Positions 24,948 through 33,188 of a stretch of 64,000 bases of DNA are shown in pieces (positions within the stretch are counted from its first letter, which is position 1; each line of letters opens with the position of its first letter). Origin of the DNA: Bradyrhizobium symbiodeficiens (GTDB lineage: Bacteria; Pseudomonadota; Alphaproteobacteria; Rhizobiales; Xanthobacteraceae); contig NZ_CP029427.2 in assembly GCF_002266465.3 (NCBI RefSeq), positions 5,086,501-5,150,500 on the forward strand, in the 5' to 3' direction. A program made the position numbers and the translations under genes. The notes beneath the pieces are model-generated. The model saw only the letters and a list, made by a program, of their open reading frames with translations. It searched no databases and was not told the origin of the DNA.

Positions 24948-26156
24948 TCAGCCGCTAGCGGGTTGCGCCTCGCTCTTGCCTTCCAGCAATTTGCCAAGTC
25001 CTTCGCTGGCGACGAACACGAGCCCCGCCAACCCGGGTATGATGAGCCGCGTCTCGGAGAAATCCGCTATGAAAAAGACGAGCCCCACATGGACCAAGCA
25101 AGCCGAACCGACCACGGCGATCGTCCGGGTCAAGGCAACCGTCCTCACGATCGCGATCGCGAGCACAGGACTGGCGATCGCCACCACGAGCTTCATGGCT
25201 TGAAGATTGCCGACCAGCTTGCTGAAGTCGCCATTGGTGACCAGGAATGATCTGTAATCCGTTCCAGGATGCATCCAGATCAGCATCTTCGGCACGGCCA
25301 GCGAGATGCCGATCAGCAACCCGAACACGACCCATTCTTTCAGTGTAGGCCATCGCCGCTCGAAAGCTGCGAGGGCCAGCAGCGAGAACGCTGACGCGAA
25401 CACGACGTCGGTCCGACCGAAGCTGATGATCAGCCCCGAAATGACCGCGGCGGGATATCGCCGCGACGTCAGCAGAAACAGCTGCCAGAACAGCCCCCCC
25501 GCGATGAAGACGGGACCCATGCGTCCCGGATACATCGCGGTCTGCGTGTAGAATGCAAAGGTCAGCAAGCAGAGCCACGATGCAGTCGGTGAAAGAAGCA
25601 ACGTCGCCAGCGCGAATACTGCAAGAAACGACAGGGAATCGAATAAATAGTTCGCAATGATGTGGGTGTGGTACGTCGAGCCCCCATGCGTGTGATCGTC
25701 GCCGAATAGCTGCACATAGGCCTCGGTGATCTTGGCGAGCAACGGCCGCATGACGCCTTCGACAGCATCCATGTGGGCAAACTCTCGCTCGTGGTCGAGG
25801 CTGAACTGCATCTGCTCGCGCAGCAGGTTGGCTTCGTGCGCGGTGATGGACAGCGCGAGGCAGCAGCTCACCAGCAGCCCCAGCGTGACTGGATTGAAGA
25901 AACTGCGTCTGACCTTGTACAAGACCAGCAGCGGAACGACGGCAACGACCACGTAGAAACCTATTCCGGCATATCGCAGCAAACCGGGGAGGTATCTATC
26001 GGAGATGTTGACCCAGTACCAGGCGATGACCAGAACGTTGGAAATCACCCAAAACCCCAGCACCAGGCCGAGGGATGGAGTCTTCATCTGATCGTCAAAC
26101 TTCAGCAAGCGGCCAAGACCGCCGGACCGTGACAGCATTGCCCCGTGCTCCGACAA
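24948..26156 (-). CDS. Unrecognised multi-pass membrane protein
   Basis: 402 residues with about nine to ten hydrophobic segments (for example LGLVLGFWVISNVLVIAWYW and IISFGRTDVVFASAFSLLAL). A hydrophilic segment after the third span reads GDDHTHGGSTYHTH and is rich in His. I do not recognise the family; size and context fit a membrane glycosyltransferase, polymerase or other cell-envelope protein. A TTG at 26156 has AAGGA six bases upstream; an ATG at 26087 (MKTPSLG) is the alternative start. It follows the two unknown proteins on the same strand by 13 bases, so they probably form one unit. Confidence 0.7.
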   Translation of the reverse strand: MSEHGAMLSRSGGLGRLLKFDDQMKTPSLGLVLGFWVISNVLVIAWYWVNISDRYLPGLLRYAGIGFYVVVAVVPLLVLYKVRRSFFNPVTLGLLVSCCLALSITAHEANLLREQMQFSLDHEREFAHMDAVEGVMRPLLAKITEAYVQLFGDDHTHGGSTYHTHIIANYLFDSLSFLAVFALATLLLSPTASWLCLLTFAFYTQTAMYPGRMGPVFIAGGLFWQLFLLTSRRYPAAVISGLIISFGRTDVVFASAFSLLALAAFERRWPTLKEWVVFGLLIGISLAVPKMLIWMHPGTDYRSFLVTNGDFSKLVGNLQAMKLVVAIASPVLAIAIVRTVALTRTIAVVGSACLVHVGLVFFIADFSETRLIIPGLAGLVFVASEGLGKLLEGKSEAQPASG

Positions 26157-26169
26157 TCGATTTCCTTGA

Positions 26170-27093
26170 TCAATGCTGGAGAATGCCGGCGAGGTTCATG
26201 TGCGCAGGCCGCGAGTGCTCGATACCCAGCAACGTCCGCCGATTGTCGTTGGTGCGCTGCAAGTGCAGGCTCGCGAGCGTCATTCCAGTGCAAGTGGTAA
26301 CCGTAGTCCCGCGACCGCCGAACGGCTTGAGGAAGTCGAACACGTGACTGCCGAACATGTCGACGACCGATACCTCTCGCGCACCGAGCGGCGGAATCTC
26401 GCCGAAATCGCCCTCGATCTGCTCGCCGTCCTCGCGGATCAGCTTCGACGTCGGCCGCGCCGCATGAGCATATTCGGGATCGGAGGAGTGATTGATCAGC
26501 ATCACGCTGCTGACGATGTCGCTGGTCGCAATGATCTTCGGATTGATCCCGGTGAACCCGACATGCGCCTTGAGCCTGCCCTCGTTCAAGGGCCGGGCAA
26601 ACGCGCCGGTGCGGTAGATCGCGACGTTATCCTGATCGACATAGGTCATCGAATAGCTGGCAGGCGATGAACGGAAGCCGTCCATGCGTCCGCGCGACAT
26701 TACGGCGATGACCAGGTAATCGTGCTGTGGCAGCTTGAGCGAGGCGAAAAGCCGCGACAGCTCGATCTCGACGGAGGCGCCCGGCGCGTAGTCTTCCGGA
26801 AACTCGTAGGTCGCCCGATACTCGCCGTCACGCGACAGGATGTGCAGTTTGAACCTGAGCTTCTTGCTGAAGCCCGAAGCGACCAGGCTGGCGAACTCGG
26901 GAACGAGATCCTTGACCGTTTCGCGAAAATTCTTGCGCAGGCTGCCTGCGACGAGGCTGCGGAGATACCTGATGTCGACCGGACGATACCAGGCAGGAAT
27001 CGAAAAGCCCATGCGCGACTCGACGCCCGCGAAAGTCGGGAACATGAATCTTGGCTCGTAGGGCTTCCAGGGGCTGGACGAGAAACGTGTCAC
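26170..27093 (-). CDS. Unrecognised protein, paralogue of its upstream neighbour
   Basis: 307 residues from a GTG 10 bases after the upstream stop. Soluble-looking, beta-rich composition, no signal peptide or membrane span. Notable stretches are TYEFPEDYAPGASVEI, INHSSDPEYAH and EIPPLGAREVSVVDMF. The last aligns by eye with EIAPMGAIRISTLDLF in the neighbouring protein, so the two probably share a domain. Function unknown. Context with a membrane protein and a methyltransferase in a glycan locus gives no specific role. Confidence 0.65.
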   Translation of the reverse strand: MTRFSSSPWKPYEPRFMFPTFAGVESRMGFSIPAWYRPVDIRYLRSLVAGSLRKNFRETVKDLVPEFASLVASGFSKKLRFKLHILSRDGEYRATYEFPEDYAPGASVEIELSRLFASLKLPQHDYLVIAVMSRGRMDGFRSSPASYSMTYVDQDNVAIYRTGAFARPLNEGRLKAHVGFTGINPKIIATSDIVSSVMLINHSSDPEYAHAARPTSKLIREDGEQIEGDFGEIPPLGAREVSVVDMFGSHVFDFLKPFGGRGTTVTTCTGMTLASLHLQRTNDNRRTLLGIEHSRPAHMNLAGILQH

Positions 27094-27103
27094 GGACGCG
27101 CCT

Positions 27104-27880
27104 CTAAAAATGATGCAGGCTGAACTTGCCGTTGGCAAATTCGTAATAACTGAACGGACTGGCGATGTTGGTGCCCTTGAATTCCAGGGCGAAACCTTCG
27201 GCCGCGCCGACCAGCCGTTCAGCCTCAGGGAAAAGGTCCAGCGTGCTGATCCGGATGGCGCCCATCGGCGCGATCTCCGGTATTTCACGCTGGCCTAATG
27301 CCGTGCCGTCGAGGGCCATGAGCCGCGCCGTCCCGACCGAGACGCCTTCGGACGCCATGCAGGAGTTCACCAGCACCACGCCGGACTCCTTCAGGAATCG
27401 CGTGAGATAGGACTGCATCCAGGCGGAGGTCGGGAACGGCGCTGCCGCGACCGGTTCGCGTTCGTGAGACAACGTTATCGCACCGTGCTGCGAGAAATAT
27501 TGTGCGTAATAGCCGGTTGTCACCTTCCGTCCGGGACGAAGCTTGGTCTCGTGCTTCGGGACCAGCGCCATCGCGACCGTTCCCGAAACGCGCGGACACA
27601 GCTCCGACGTCTGCAATTGCATTTGTCCGTTGACGCCGAGTTCCCTGTGGAAATATCCAGCCGGCTTGCCCGCTCCATCGAAGAGCCAGACATGAGCATC
27701 TACCTCCGGATGATCCTTCATGAAAACCGAGAAGTAGTTGAACGCGCAGACTTCCGTCGTGACGGTATCGTCGTTGCGCAGGTAGAGCACGGCGGGCGGA
27801 TAGCCCCTCGCGACCGCCTCGCCAATCAGCAATTCACCGGGCATTCGACAAGACTCGGCGGGAGAGCGATGGATCGGCAC
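27104..27880 (-). CDS. Unrecognised protein, first of a paralogous pair
   Basis: 258 residues if started at 27880, or 246 from the ATG at 27844 (MPGELLIGE); neither has a strong ribosome-binding site. Contains YLRNDDTVTTEVCAFNYFSVF, HVWLFDGAGKPAGYFHRELG and EIAPMGAIRISTLDLFPEAE. The order of short beta-rich motifs resembles the next gene. No recognisable catalytic motif. It heads a three-gene reverse unit (27104, 26170, 24948). Function unknown. Confidence 0.65.
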   Translation of the reverse strand: MPIHRSPAESCRMPGELLIGEAVARGYPPAVLYLRNDDTVTTEVCAFNYFSVFMKDHPEVDAHVWLFDGAGKPAGYFHRELGVNGQMQLQTSELCPRVSGTVAMALVPKHETKLRPGRKVTTGYYAQYFSQHGAITLSHEREPVAAAPFPTSAWMQSYLTRFLKESGVVLVNSCMASEGVSVGTARLMALDGTALGQREIPEIAPMGAIRISTLDLFPEAERLVGAAEGFALEFKGTNIASPFSYYEFANGKFSLHHF

Positions 27881-28163
27881 AGGCCGAACCGGCCGGCGGC
27901 TTTGGACAAATCAGACGCGATGTTCTTGCCCGCTTGCTAAAACCTCGACGCGATTTCAGGGCTTGTTTACGCTGAGCCGACAGCAGAATCAACCGGGAAC
28001 GGGGTCGCGTCGAGCGGCCCCAAAGAGACGGCGCGAGCATCGTGGTCATGCTCGATAGCCCCAGTCTCTGCGGCCACGTGGCAGCCGGACAATGCGTGGC
28101 AACCAGACAAGATGATGCTCCGCTTCGGTACGGATACCCGCGATCCCGCCTGCCCTGGGATCC

Positions 28164-28192
28164 TTGCATTGCCGCTGCGGCTCCCGTATGAC
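28164..28192 (+). promoter_or_regulatory. Sigma-70-like promoter, near-copy of the one at 15446
   Basis: TTGCAT at 28164-28169 and TATGAC at 28187-28192 with a 17-base spacer. The spacer differs from that at 15452 at only a few positions and both end CTCCCG. It would transcribe the methyltransferase and large membrane protein genes. Confidence 0.5.
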
Positions 28193-28264
28193 CGAATCCG
28201 GCTACGTGACCTGGTACCCGCCTGAAAACAGGCCGGAACATCGGCCATTTCCTGGATCCACACC

Positions 28265-28330
28265 GTGCTTCAGCGACTGCTCCTCAGCATCACTCCAATC
28301 ACGGCGTCCATTCCGCCGGGGAAACGCTGA
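28265..28330 (+). pseudogene. Short frame resembling the N-terminus of the CBS-kinase gene
   Basis: A GTG-started 21-codon frame opening VLQRLLLSIT, comparable with VLERTLVTIA at the start of the CBS-GHMP kinase at 15525; the DNA around both GTG codons is alike. It ends at a TGA just before the methyltransferase start. Most simply a duplicated, decayed 5' fragment carried with the promoter. An expressed leader peptide is possible but less likely. Confidence 0.45.
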
Positions 28331-28331
28331 C

Positions 28332-29216
28332 GTGCGCTGGCAAACAAAAGCGCGGGCGTTCTCGGTGCTTTCGAATATCCCCCGGGGCGGAGACCTGCAC
28401 TACGCGCTGCAGCGCTACGTCACACGCCGGCTGCCGCGCCCCGAAAAGCAGGTCAGATCCATCTACACCCTCGCGCAGCGGCTGCTGGCCGTTCACGAGA
28501 AGTACAGCTTGCGGCCGCTGCGGGATTCGACTTGCTTCGAATTCGGCGCCGGACGCGATCTGATCGTTCCGCTGGCTTTCAGCGCCCACGGGGCCCGACG
28601 CTTCGTCACCGTCGACATCGAGCGCCTGGCCAAGCTGGAGTTGATCCGCTCCAACGCCGCCATCGTTTCTCGACTGAGCGGCACCGACCACCCCGAGATA
28701 AATTCCCTGGAGGACCTCGAACCTACGTGGAGGATCGACTATCGCGCACCGGCCGATGCCCGGACGACCGGCCTGCCCGCCGCCTCGATCGACTGCGCCG
28801 TCTCCGTCGAAACGCTCGAGCACATTCCCAAGCGCGACATCGCGGCAATCTTGAAGGAGCTGCGACGCATCATGCGTCCCGACGGATTGGTCCTCATGCA
28901 AATCGACTATGGCGACCATTTCAAAGGCTTCGATCCGTCCATCAGTTCATTCAACTTCCTGACATATTCCGAGGAGGATTGGGCGCCTTTCCAGTCGCGC
29001 TTCCAATACGTCAATCGTCTGCGCCACAGCGAATATCTGCAGCTGTTCAGGGAGGCAGGGTTTCAACTGCTCAGCGACCAGCCCGACCGCCGGCCACCGG
29101 AACAGCACATCCTCGAACGACTGGCACCATGCTTCAGAGACTTCTCCGAAGAGGATCTGTTTACACTCGGCTCGCTGATCGTCGGCCGTCCGGCCGACCT
29201 ATCGATAGGACACTGA
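28332..29216 (+). CDS. SAM-dependent methyltransferase
   Basis: 294 residues from a GTG preceded by GGGGAAACGCTGAC. Rossmann-fold methyltransferase: motif I FEFGAGRDLIVPL, acidic end of strand 2 VTVDIERL, the post-I region SVETLEHIPKRDI, and LRRIMRPDGLVLMQIDYGDHF. The N-terminal 70 residues (basic, helical) are specific to this subgroup. Likely acts on a sugar or lipid intermediate of the surface glycan; acceptor unknown. Starts after a promoter resembling that of module A. Confidence 0.8.
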   Translation: MRWQTKARAFSVLSNIPRGGDLHYALQRYVTRRLPRPEKQVRSIYTLAQRLLAVHEKYSLRPLRDSTCFEFGAGRDLIVPLAFSAHGARRFVTVDIERLAKLELIRSNAAIVSRLSGTDHPEINSLEDLEPTWRIDYRAPADARTTGLPAASIDCAVSVETLEHIPKRDIAAILKELRRIMRPDGLVLMQIDYGDHFKGFDPSISSFNFLTYSEEDWAPFQSRFQYVNRLRHSEYLQLFREAGFQLLSDQPDRRPPEQHILERLAPCFRDFSEEDLFTLGSLIVGRPADLSIGH

Positions 29217-29267
29217 ACATCGCCATCTCCCGGTTGCTTGGCCGAAGCCCATTGTAGAGATCTCCCG

Positions 29268-31772
29268 ATGTGGACGACCACATTTGTCCTGACGCTCCTG
29301 TTCTTCCTGATACAGCTCGGCACCGGATTTTCGATCCTGACCATTGCGTCGACGAAATTCATCGAGGTATGCCGGCTGACGAAGGCTCAGTTCGTCGTTC
29401 TCGGATTCACGGTTGGCGCCTCGACAACCGGCATCCTGCTCGGACTACTCTCGCTATTCGTAGACGACATCTGGCTTCAGTTCGCCGCGATGCTTGCCGT
29501 CTCCGGCTTCGGCCTTGCCTGGTCATGGCCGAACTGGCGCCCGAGCACCGGCGAGACACGCGACGCGGCCGCTTGGTGCCTCCTGGCGCTGCCGATTGCG
29601 CTCCTGACATGGTGGTGGTCCTTCGGCGCATTTTCCAGCTTTCCCTACGGGGACATCGGCGCCGATGTTCACTGGATGAAGACCGCGCAAGAGTACGCCG
29701 ACAGCGGCGTCATCAATCCCTACGCGGCCCAATCCTACGTCGATCTTCGGTCCGCACTCGCAGGCTCCCTCGCTGGAACGCTGGGCCTGGATCTTCTGAG
29801 ATTCAGCTGGACCTATCGCTTCTTCTCGATCCTGTTCTTCCTGTTGGCGTCCTATGCCTTCGTGCAGGGCATCTATTCCACGTCTCCGCGAAAATGGATT
29901 GCCTTCTTCTTCGCCGCGACCGGCAACGCCGTCGTCTTGATGACAAACGGCAGCCTGGCGGTCGTCAGCAGTGTCGTTTTTCTCGGCGTATTGATGAGCA
30001 ATTCGAAGCGGAACGCAAACGATCTGTCGATGCGATCCGTCTTGCTGCTGGCGGTTACCGCCGGCGCGACGCTTCTGCTCGCGTTCGCATTCAACAACAA
30101 CACGCTCGTGCTTGCGTTGCTCATCGCCGGGCTACTCGGGGTCAGGATCCTGAGCAACACCGGAAAATATGCAGGGCTTCTCTTTCTTGGTTGCGTCTGG
30201 CCGGCAACGCTGCTGCTTGCACATCGCGGTTCCTTCCTGTTCGTTCCAACCGTCCTGGCCAGTTGGCTTCTGTATCTTGCCATCGTGCGGATGATCTCCG
30301 CCTGGCCGTCCGTCAGCATCGCGGCCCTGCGATTTTTGTCCGTCACACTACCCCTGATCATTGCCGGAATTGTCGTCTGCGTTGCGGGAATGCGCTTCGG
30401 CTACATTCCGCCGATGAGCGGCAACGACACGTTCTCCTCGATTACGGGCCTGATCCTGGGCAGACGGATCGAGGGCGGCGAAGAGCTGTTCCTGGGCTCC
30501 GGACCACAGGTCGCCACGATTGAGGTTGGCCGGGCGATGGGGCCGCTTTTCACCATCTGCATCACACTGGGCGTTGCGTGGTGGTCGATGACCCGGCCTG
30601 TCTTCCGTGGCCCCTCAGGGGCGATCGGACTTCAAAGCAAAGGCTTCGTGACACTCGTGTGGTCCTGGATTGCCGGCTGCGGCCTGATGCTCGCCGTACT
30701 CTCTGGGTTCCCTTTCCTGTATCGTATCAGCACGATCATAATGTCGCTGTTCACGATCACGGCCGTTGAGACTTTTTGCCAGTTGCTGGTCGATTTCAGC
30801 CCTTCCCGATATCGACGGGTCCTGGTTGCCGCAACCGTTACACTGCTCGCAACCGTCCTCGTGGTAGTGGTTTACGCGTTTGCCTGGCGGACCGACCTGC
30901 CTTTTGCCCGCTACCAGGCGTTCCTGCGACCGACGGAAATCGCAGGCATCGTGCTGCTCGCGATACTCGCGCTATCGACCCTGGCCCGGTCGAGGCGGGT
31001 CTACATTTATGGTCTGGTGGGGGTCGTGGGATTGGGCGTGGCGGTCGACAGGATTGGCCTCTCCGGCATTGTCAGGAGCTACAGTTACGGCGCGCTTCCC
31101 GACCGCACGGCAGTCGTTTCACACTACAACGCCGAGGATCTCGAGGTCGCTCGCTGGCTCCGCGACAATCTGCGAAAGGGAATCATTCTTTCGGACCCGT
31201 ATACGATGGGCATCGTCCAGGCGGTCACGGGCGCGCCGGCCGCCTATCTGTTCTCCAATCTGGACACTGTGAACGATGCGGTCGCGAAGCGGACAAAATC
31301 GATGGTGCGCACGATGCTGCAGCCGACCGAAGGACGTCAGCGGCTTGAAGACACTTGCAGCCTGATCGCGCCTCTGGTTGGTGCAATCAATTCGGAGACA
31401 TTCTTTCAGATGGGACGGGCCGATGCTTTGGGCGGAATGATGCGATCTGTCCGCACCGTAACGGCACCGCTTCCGGAAACGGGGCAACCGTCTTCCCCAG
31501 GCGCCTGGGTGGGCCCGGAACTTACGGGTGAGGAAGCCAAGTCCACGATCCAGAACATTCTGGGAAATGGGGAAGATGCCTGGCACCTCGTCGCGATCAT
31601 CACGCCCCGCACGATCGCCTGGACACACCTCGCGGCCAACCAGCGCCTCAGCTATTTTCCGCCCACCGAGTCGATCGAGCCTGCGATCATCGATGCGTTG
31701 CGCGCCGGCCCGTTTCCAGTTCTGTTTGCCAACAGGCAGGCTGCCGTCGTTCGCATTCCCTGCTCGCGCTGA
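29268..31772 (+). CDS. Large multi-pass membrane protein with C-terminal soluble domain (GT-C-like architecture)
   Basis: 834 residues. About 13 or more hydrophobic segments fill the first 600 residues. The last 220 residues (from YGALPDRTAVVSHYNAEDLEVARWL) are hydrophilic and probably periplasmic. An early loop holds DIGADVHWMKTAQEYADSG, with acidic residues in the place where GT-C transferases keep their catalytic Asp. I therefore suggest a polyprenyl-phosphate-sugar-dependent transferase, but no family signature is certain. It starts 51 bases after the methyltransferase, same direction. Confidence 0.7.
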   Translation: MWTTTFVLTLLFFLIQLGTGFSILTIASTKFIEVCRLTKAQFVVLGFTVGASTTGILLGLLSLFVDDIWLQFAAMLAVSGFGLAWSWPNWRPSTGETRDAAAWCLLALPIALLTWWWSFGAFSSFPYGDIGADVHWMKTAQEYADSGVINPYAAQSYVDLRSALAGSLAGTLGLDLLRFSWTYRFFSILFFLLASYAFVQGIYSTSPRKWIAFFFAATGNAVVLMTNGSLAVVSSVVFLGVLMSNSKRNANDLSMRSVLLLAVTAGATLLLAFAFNNNTLVLALLIAGLLGVRILSNTGKYAGLLFLGCVWPATLLLAHRGSFLFVPTVLASWLLYLAIVRMISAWPSVSIAALRFLSVTLPLIIAGIVVCVAGMRFGYIPPMSGNDTFSSITGLILGRRIEGGEELFLGSGPQVATIEVGRAMGPLFTICITLGVAWWSMTRPVFRGPSGAIGLQSKGFVTLVWSWIAGCGLMLAVLSGFPFLYRISTIIMSLFTITAVETFCQLLVDFSPSRYRRVLVAATVTLLATVLVVVVYAFAWRTDLPFARYQAFLRPTEIAGIVLLAILALSTLARSRRVYIYGLVGVVGLGVAVDRIGLSGIVRSYSYGALPDRTAVVSHYNAEDLEVARWLRDNLRKGIILSDPYTMGIVQAVTGAPAAYLFSNLDTVNDAVAKRTKSMVRTMLQPTEGRQRLEDTCSLIAPLVGAINSETFFQMGRADALGGMMRSVRTVTAPLPETGQPSSPGAWVGPELTGEEAKSTIQNILGNGEDAWHLVAIITPRTIAWTHLAANQRLSYFPPTESIEPAIIDALRAGPFPVLFANRQAAVVRIPCSR

Positions 31773-31855
31773 TATGAAGTGGACCGGACATTGATCCTCG
31801 CACGGTCGCAGATTGGCGCAACGGCCCGCCAACCATCCAGTGAGAAGGGCACCTC

Positions 31856-33058
31856 ATGCTGAGACAGGCCGCGATCCTCGTCGGTGGGCTGGGTACCCGG
31901 TTGGGTGAGCGCACGAAGCAGGTTCCAAAGCCGATGCTCGACGTCGGCGGACGGCCGTTTCTCGATACACTGATCGACGAGCTGGTGCGCTATGGCGTGT
32001 TCGATGAAATTCTCCTGCTCGCGGGCCACAAGGCGGAGATCGTCGAGACACACTACGCCGCGGCCGTCCGGGGGCGGCCGCGAATCGTCGTGTCGCGCGA
32101 GACCGAGCCGCTCGGCACCGCCGGCGCGCTCGTTCATGCGCGCGATCTGCTGCACGATCGCTTTCTGCTGCTCAATGGAGACTCCCTGTTCGACTTCAAC
32201 CTGCTCGACCTGATCGCCCGCGCGCATGACGGGCGCGTGCACATGGCGCTGCGTGACGGCGTCGTCGGAGATCGCTACGGGCGCGTCGTGCTCGATGGTG
32301 ACATCGTGCGCGATTTCATCGCCCCGGGTGCGGGCGCTACGGGCCCGGTCAATGCCGGCATCTACGTCATCGACAAATCCGTTCTCGACGACATCGCGAC
32401 GCTTCCCGCTTCGCTCGAGCAGGAGATATTCCCCGGCCTTGCCAGGTCCGGCGCGCTGCGTGGCACGGCCTATCGCGGTTACTTCATCGACATCGGCATT
32501 CCCGATGACTTCGCGCGCGCCGATCGCGAATTGCGCCGGCAGTTGAGGCGGCCGGCCGTGTTCTTCGATCGCGACGGCGTGCTCAACCACGATTCCGGAT
32601 ACACGTTCGAGACGCACAAGCTCGAATGGATCGAGGGGGCACGCGCGGCCGTGAAAGCCGTCAACGATGCCGGCTATTTTGCCTTCGTCATCACCAATCA
32701 ATCCGGCGTCGCACGCGGCTATTACGAGGAGCATCACGTGGTCTCGCTGCACCGCTGGATGGCGGACCAGATGGCGTTGATCGGCGCGCATATCGATGCA
32801 TTCGAATATTGCCCTGATCACCCCGACGGAACCGTCGCGCGTTATTGCCGCATCAGCGACCGCCGCAAGCCGGCGCCGGGCATGATCACCGATCTCGTCA
32901 TGCGCTTCCCCGTCGACATGACACGCAGCATGGTGATCGGGGACAAGGAAAGCGACATGGAAGCGGCGGAGGCCGCGGGCCTTGCTGGCCATTTGTTCAA
33001 GGGCGGAAATCTGGAGACGTTCGTGAAGCAACGCCTTGTCCCGGCCGGAGACGCCTAG
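31856..33058 (+). CDS. HddC-like sugar-1-phosphate guanylyltransferase fused to GmhB-like HAD phosphatase
   Basis: 400 residues. Residues 1-230: nucleotidyltransferase with AAILVGGLGTRLGERTKQVPKPM, LNGDSLFDF and VNAGIYVID. Residues 231-400: HAD-IIIA phosphatase with FFDRDGVLN, VITNQSGVARGYY, RRKPAPGM and VIGDKESDMEAAEAAG. Together these match the last two steps to GDP-D-glycero-alpha-D-manno-heptose: dephosphorylation of heptose 1,7-bisphosphate, then guanylyl transfer. The zinc loop of GmhB is altered: the Cys-x-Cys before RKP is absent and reads SDR, while CPDHP and one later Cys remain. The HddA-like kinase at 15525 could be its partner. No GmhA isomerase is in the window. Confidence 0.83.
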   Translation: MLRQAAILVGGLGTRLGERTKQVPKPMLDVGGRPFLDTLIDELVRYGVFDEILLLAGHKAEIVETHYAAAVRGRPRIVVSRETEPLGTAGALVHARDLLHDRFLLLNGDSLFDFNLLDLIARAHDGRVHMALRDGVVGDRYGRVVLDGDIVRDFIAPGAGATGPVNAGIYVIDKSVLDDIATLPASLEQEIFPGLARSGALRGTAYRGYFIDIGIPDDFARADRELRRQLRRPAVFFDRDGVLNHDSGYTFETHKLEWIEGARAAVKAVNDAGYFAFVITNQSGVARGYYEEHHVVSLHRWMADQMALIGAHIDAFEYCPDHPDGTVARYCRISDRRKPAPGMITDLVMRFPVDMTRSMVIGDKESDMEAAEAAGLAGHLFKGGNLETFVKQRLVPAGDA

Positions 33059-33116
33059 AGTCGCGCCCAAAAGTGCTGCATCCCCGGGCATTTGGCCAAA
33101 GCCGAGCGGTGCTCTG

Positions 33117-33144
33117 TTGCACGCAACCGCCAGTGTGCTATAGC
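33117..33144 (+). promoter_or_regulatory. Sigma-70-like promoter for the legionaminic acid operon
   Basis: TTGCAC at 33117-33122 and TATAGC at 33139-33144 with a 16-base spacer; start of transcription near 33151. It leaves a leader of about 37 bases before the legB ATG at 33189 and argues against the earlier ATG at 33159, which would have almost no leader. Confidence 0.5.
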
Positions 33145-33188
33145 GCCATCCTATTGCGATGACTGAGCTAATCGCGTTGGGGTCCGAC

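Larger units (their letters stand above)
27881..28331. promoter_or_regulatory. Intergenic region with a duplicated leader and promoter
   Basis: About 450 bases between divergent units with no supported long gene. It contains the TTGCAT/TATGAC promoter at 28164-28192, a short frame at 28265-28330, and a small inverted repeat (CGAGCAT...ATGCTCG) near 28036-28056. I see nothing else definite in 27881-28160, where the promoter of the reverse unit must lie. Confidence 0.5.

Noticed and set aside
33159..33188. Earlier ATG for legB at 33159
   Set aside because: Only about 8 bases from the predicted transcription start and the extra ten residues are not family-like; the ATG at 33189 fits better.
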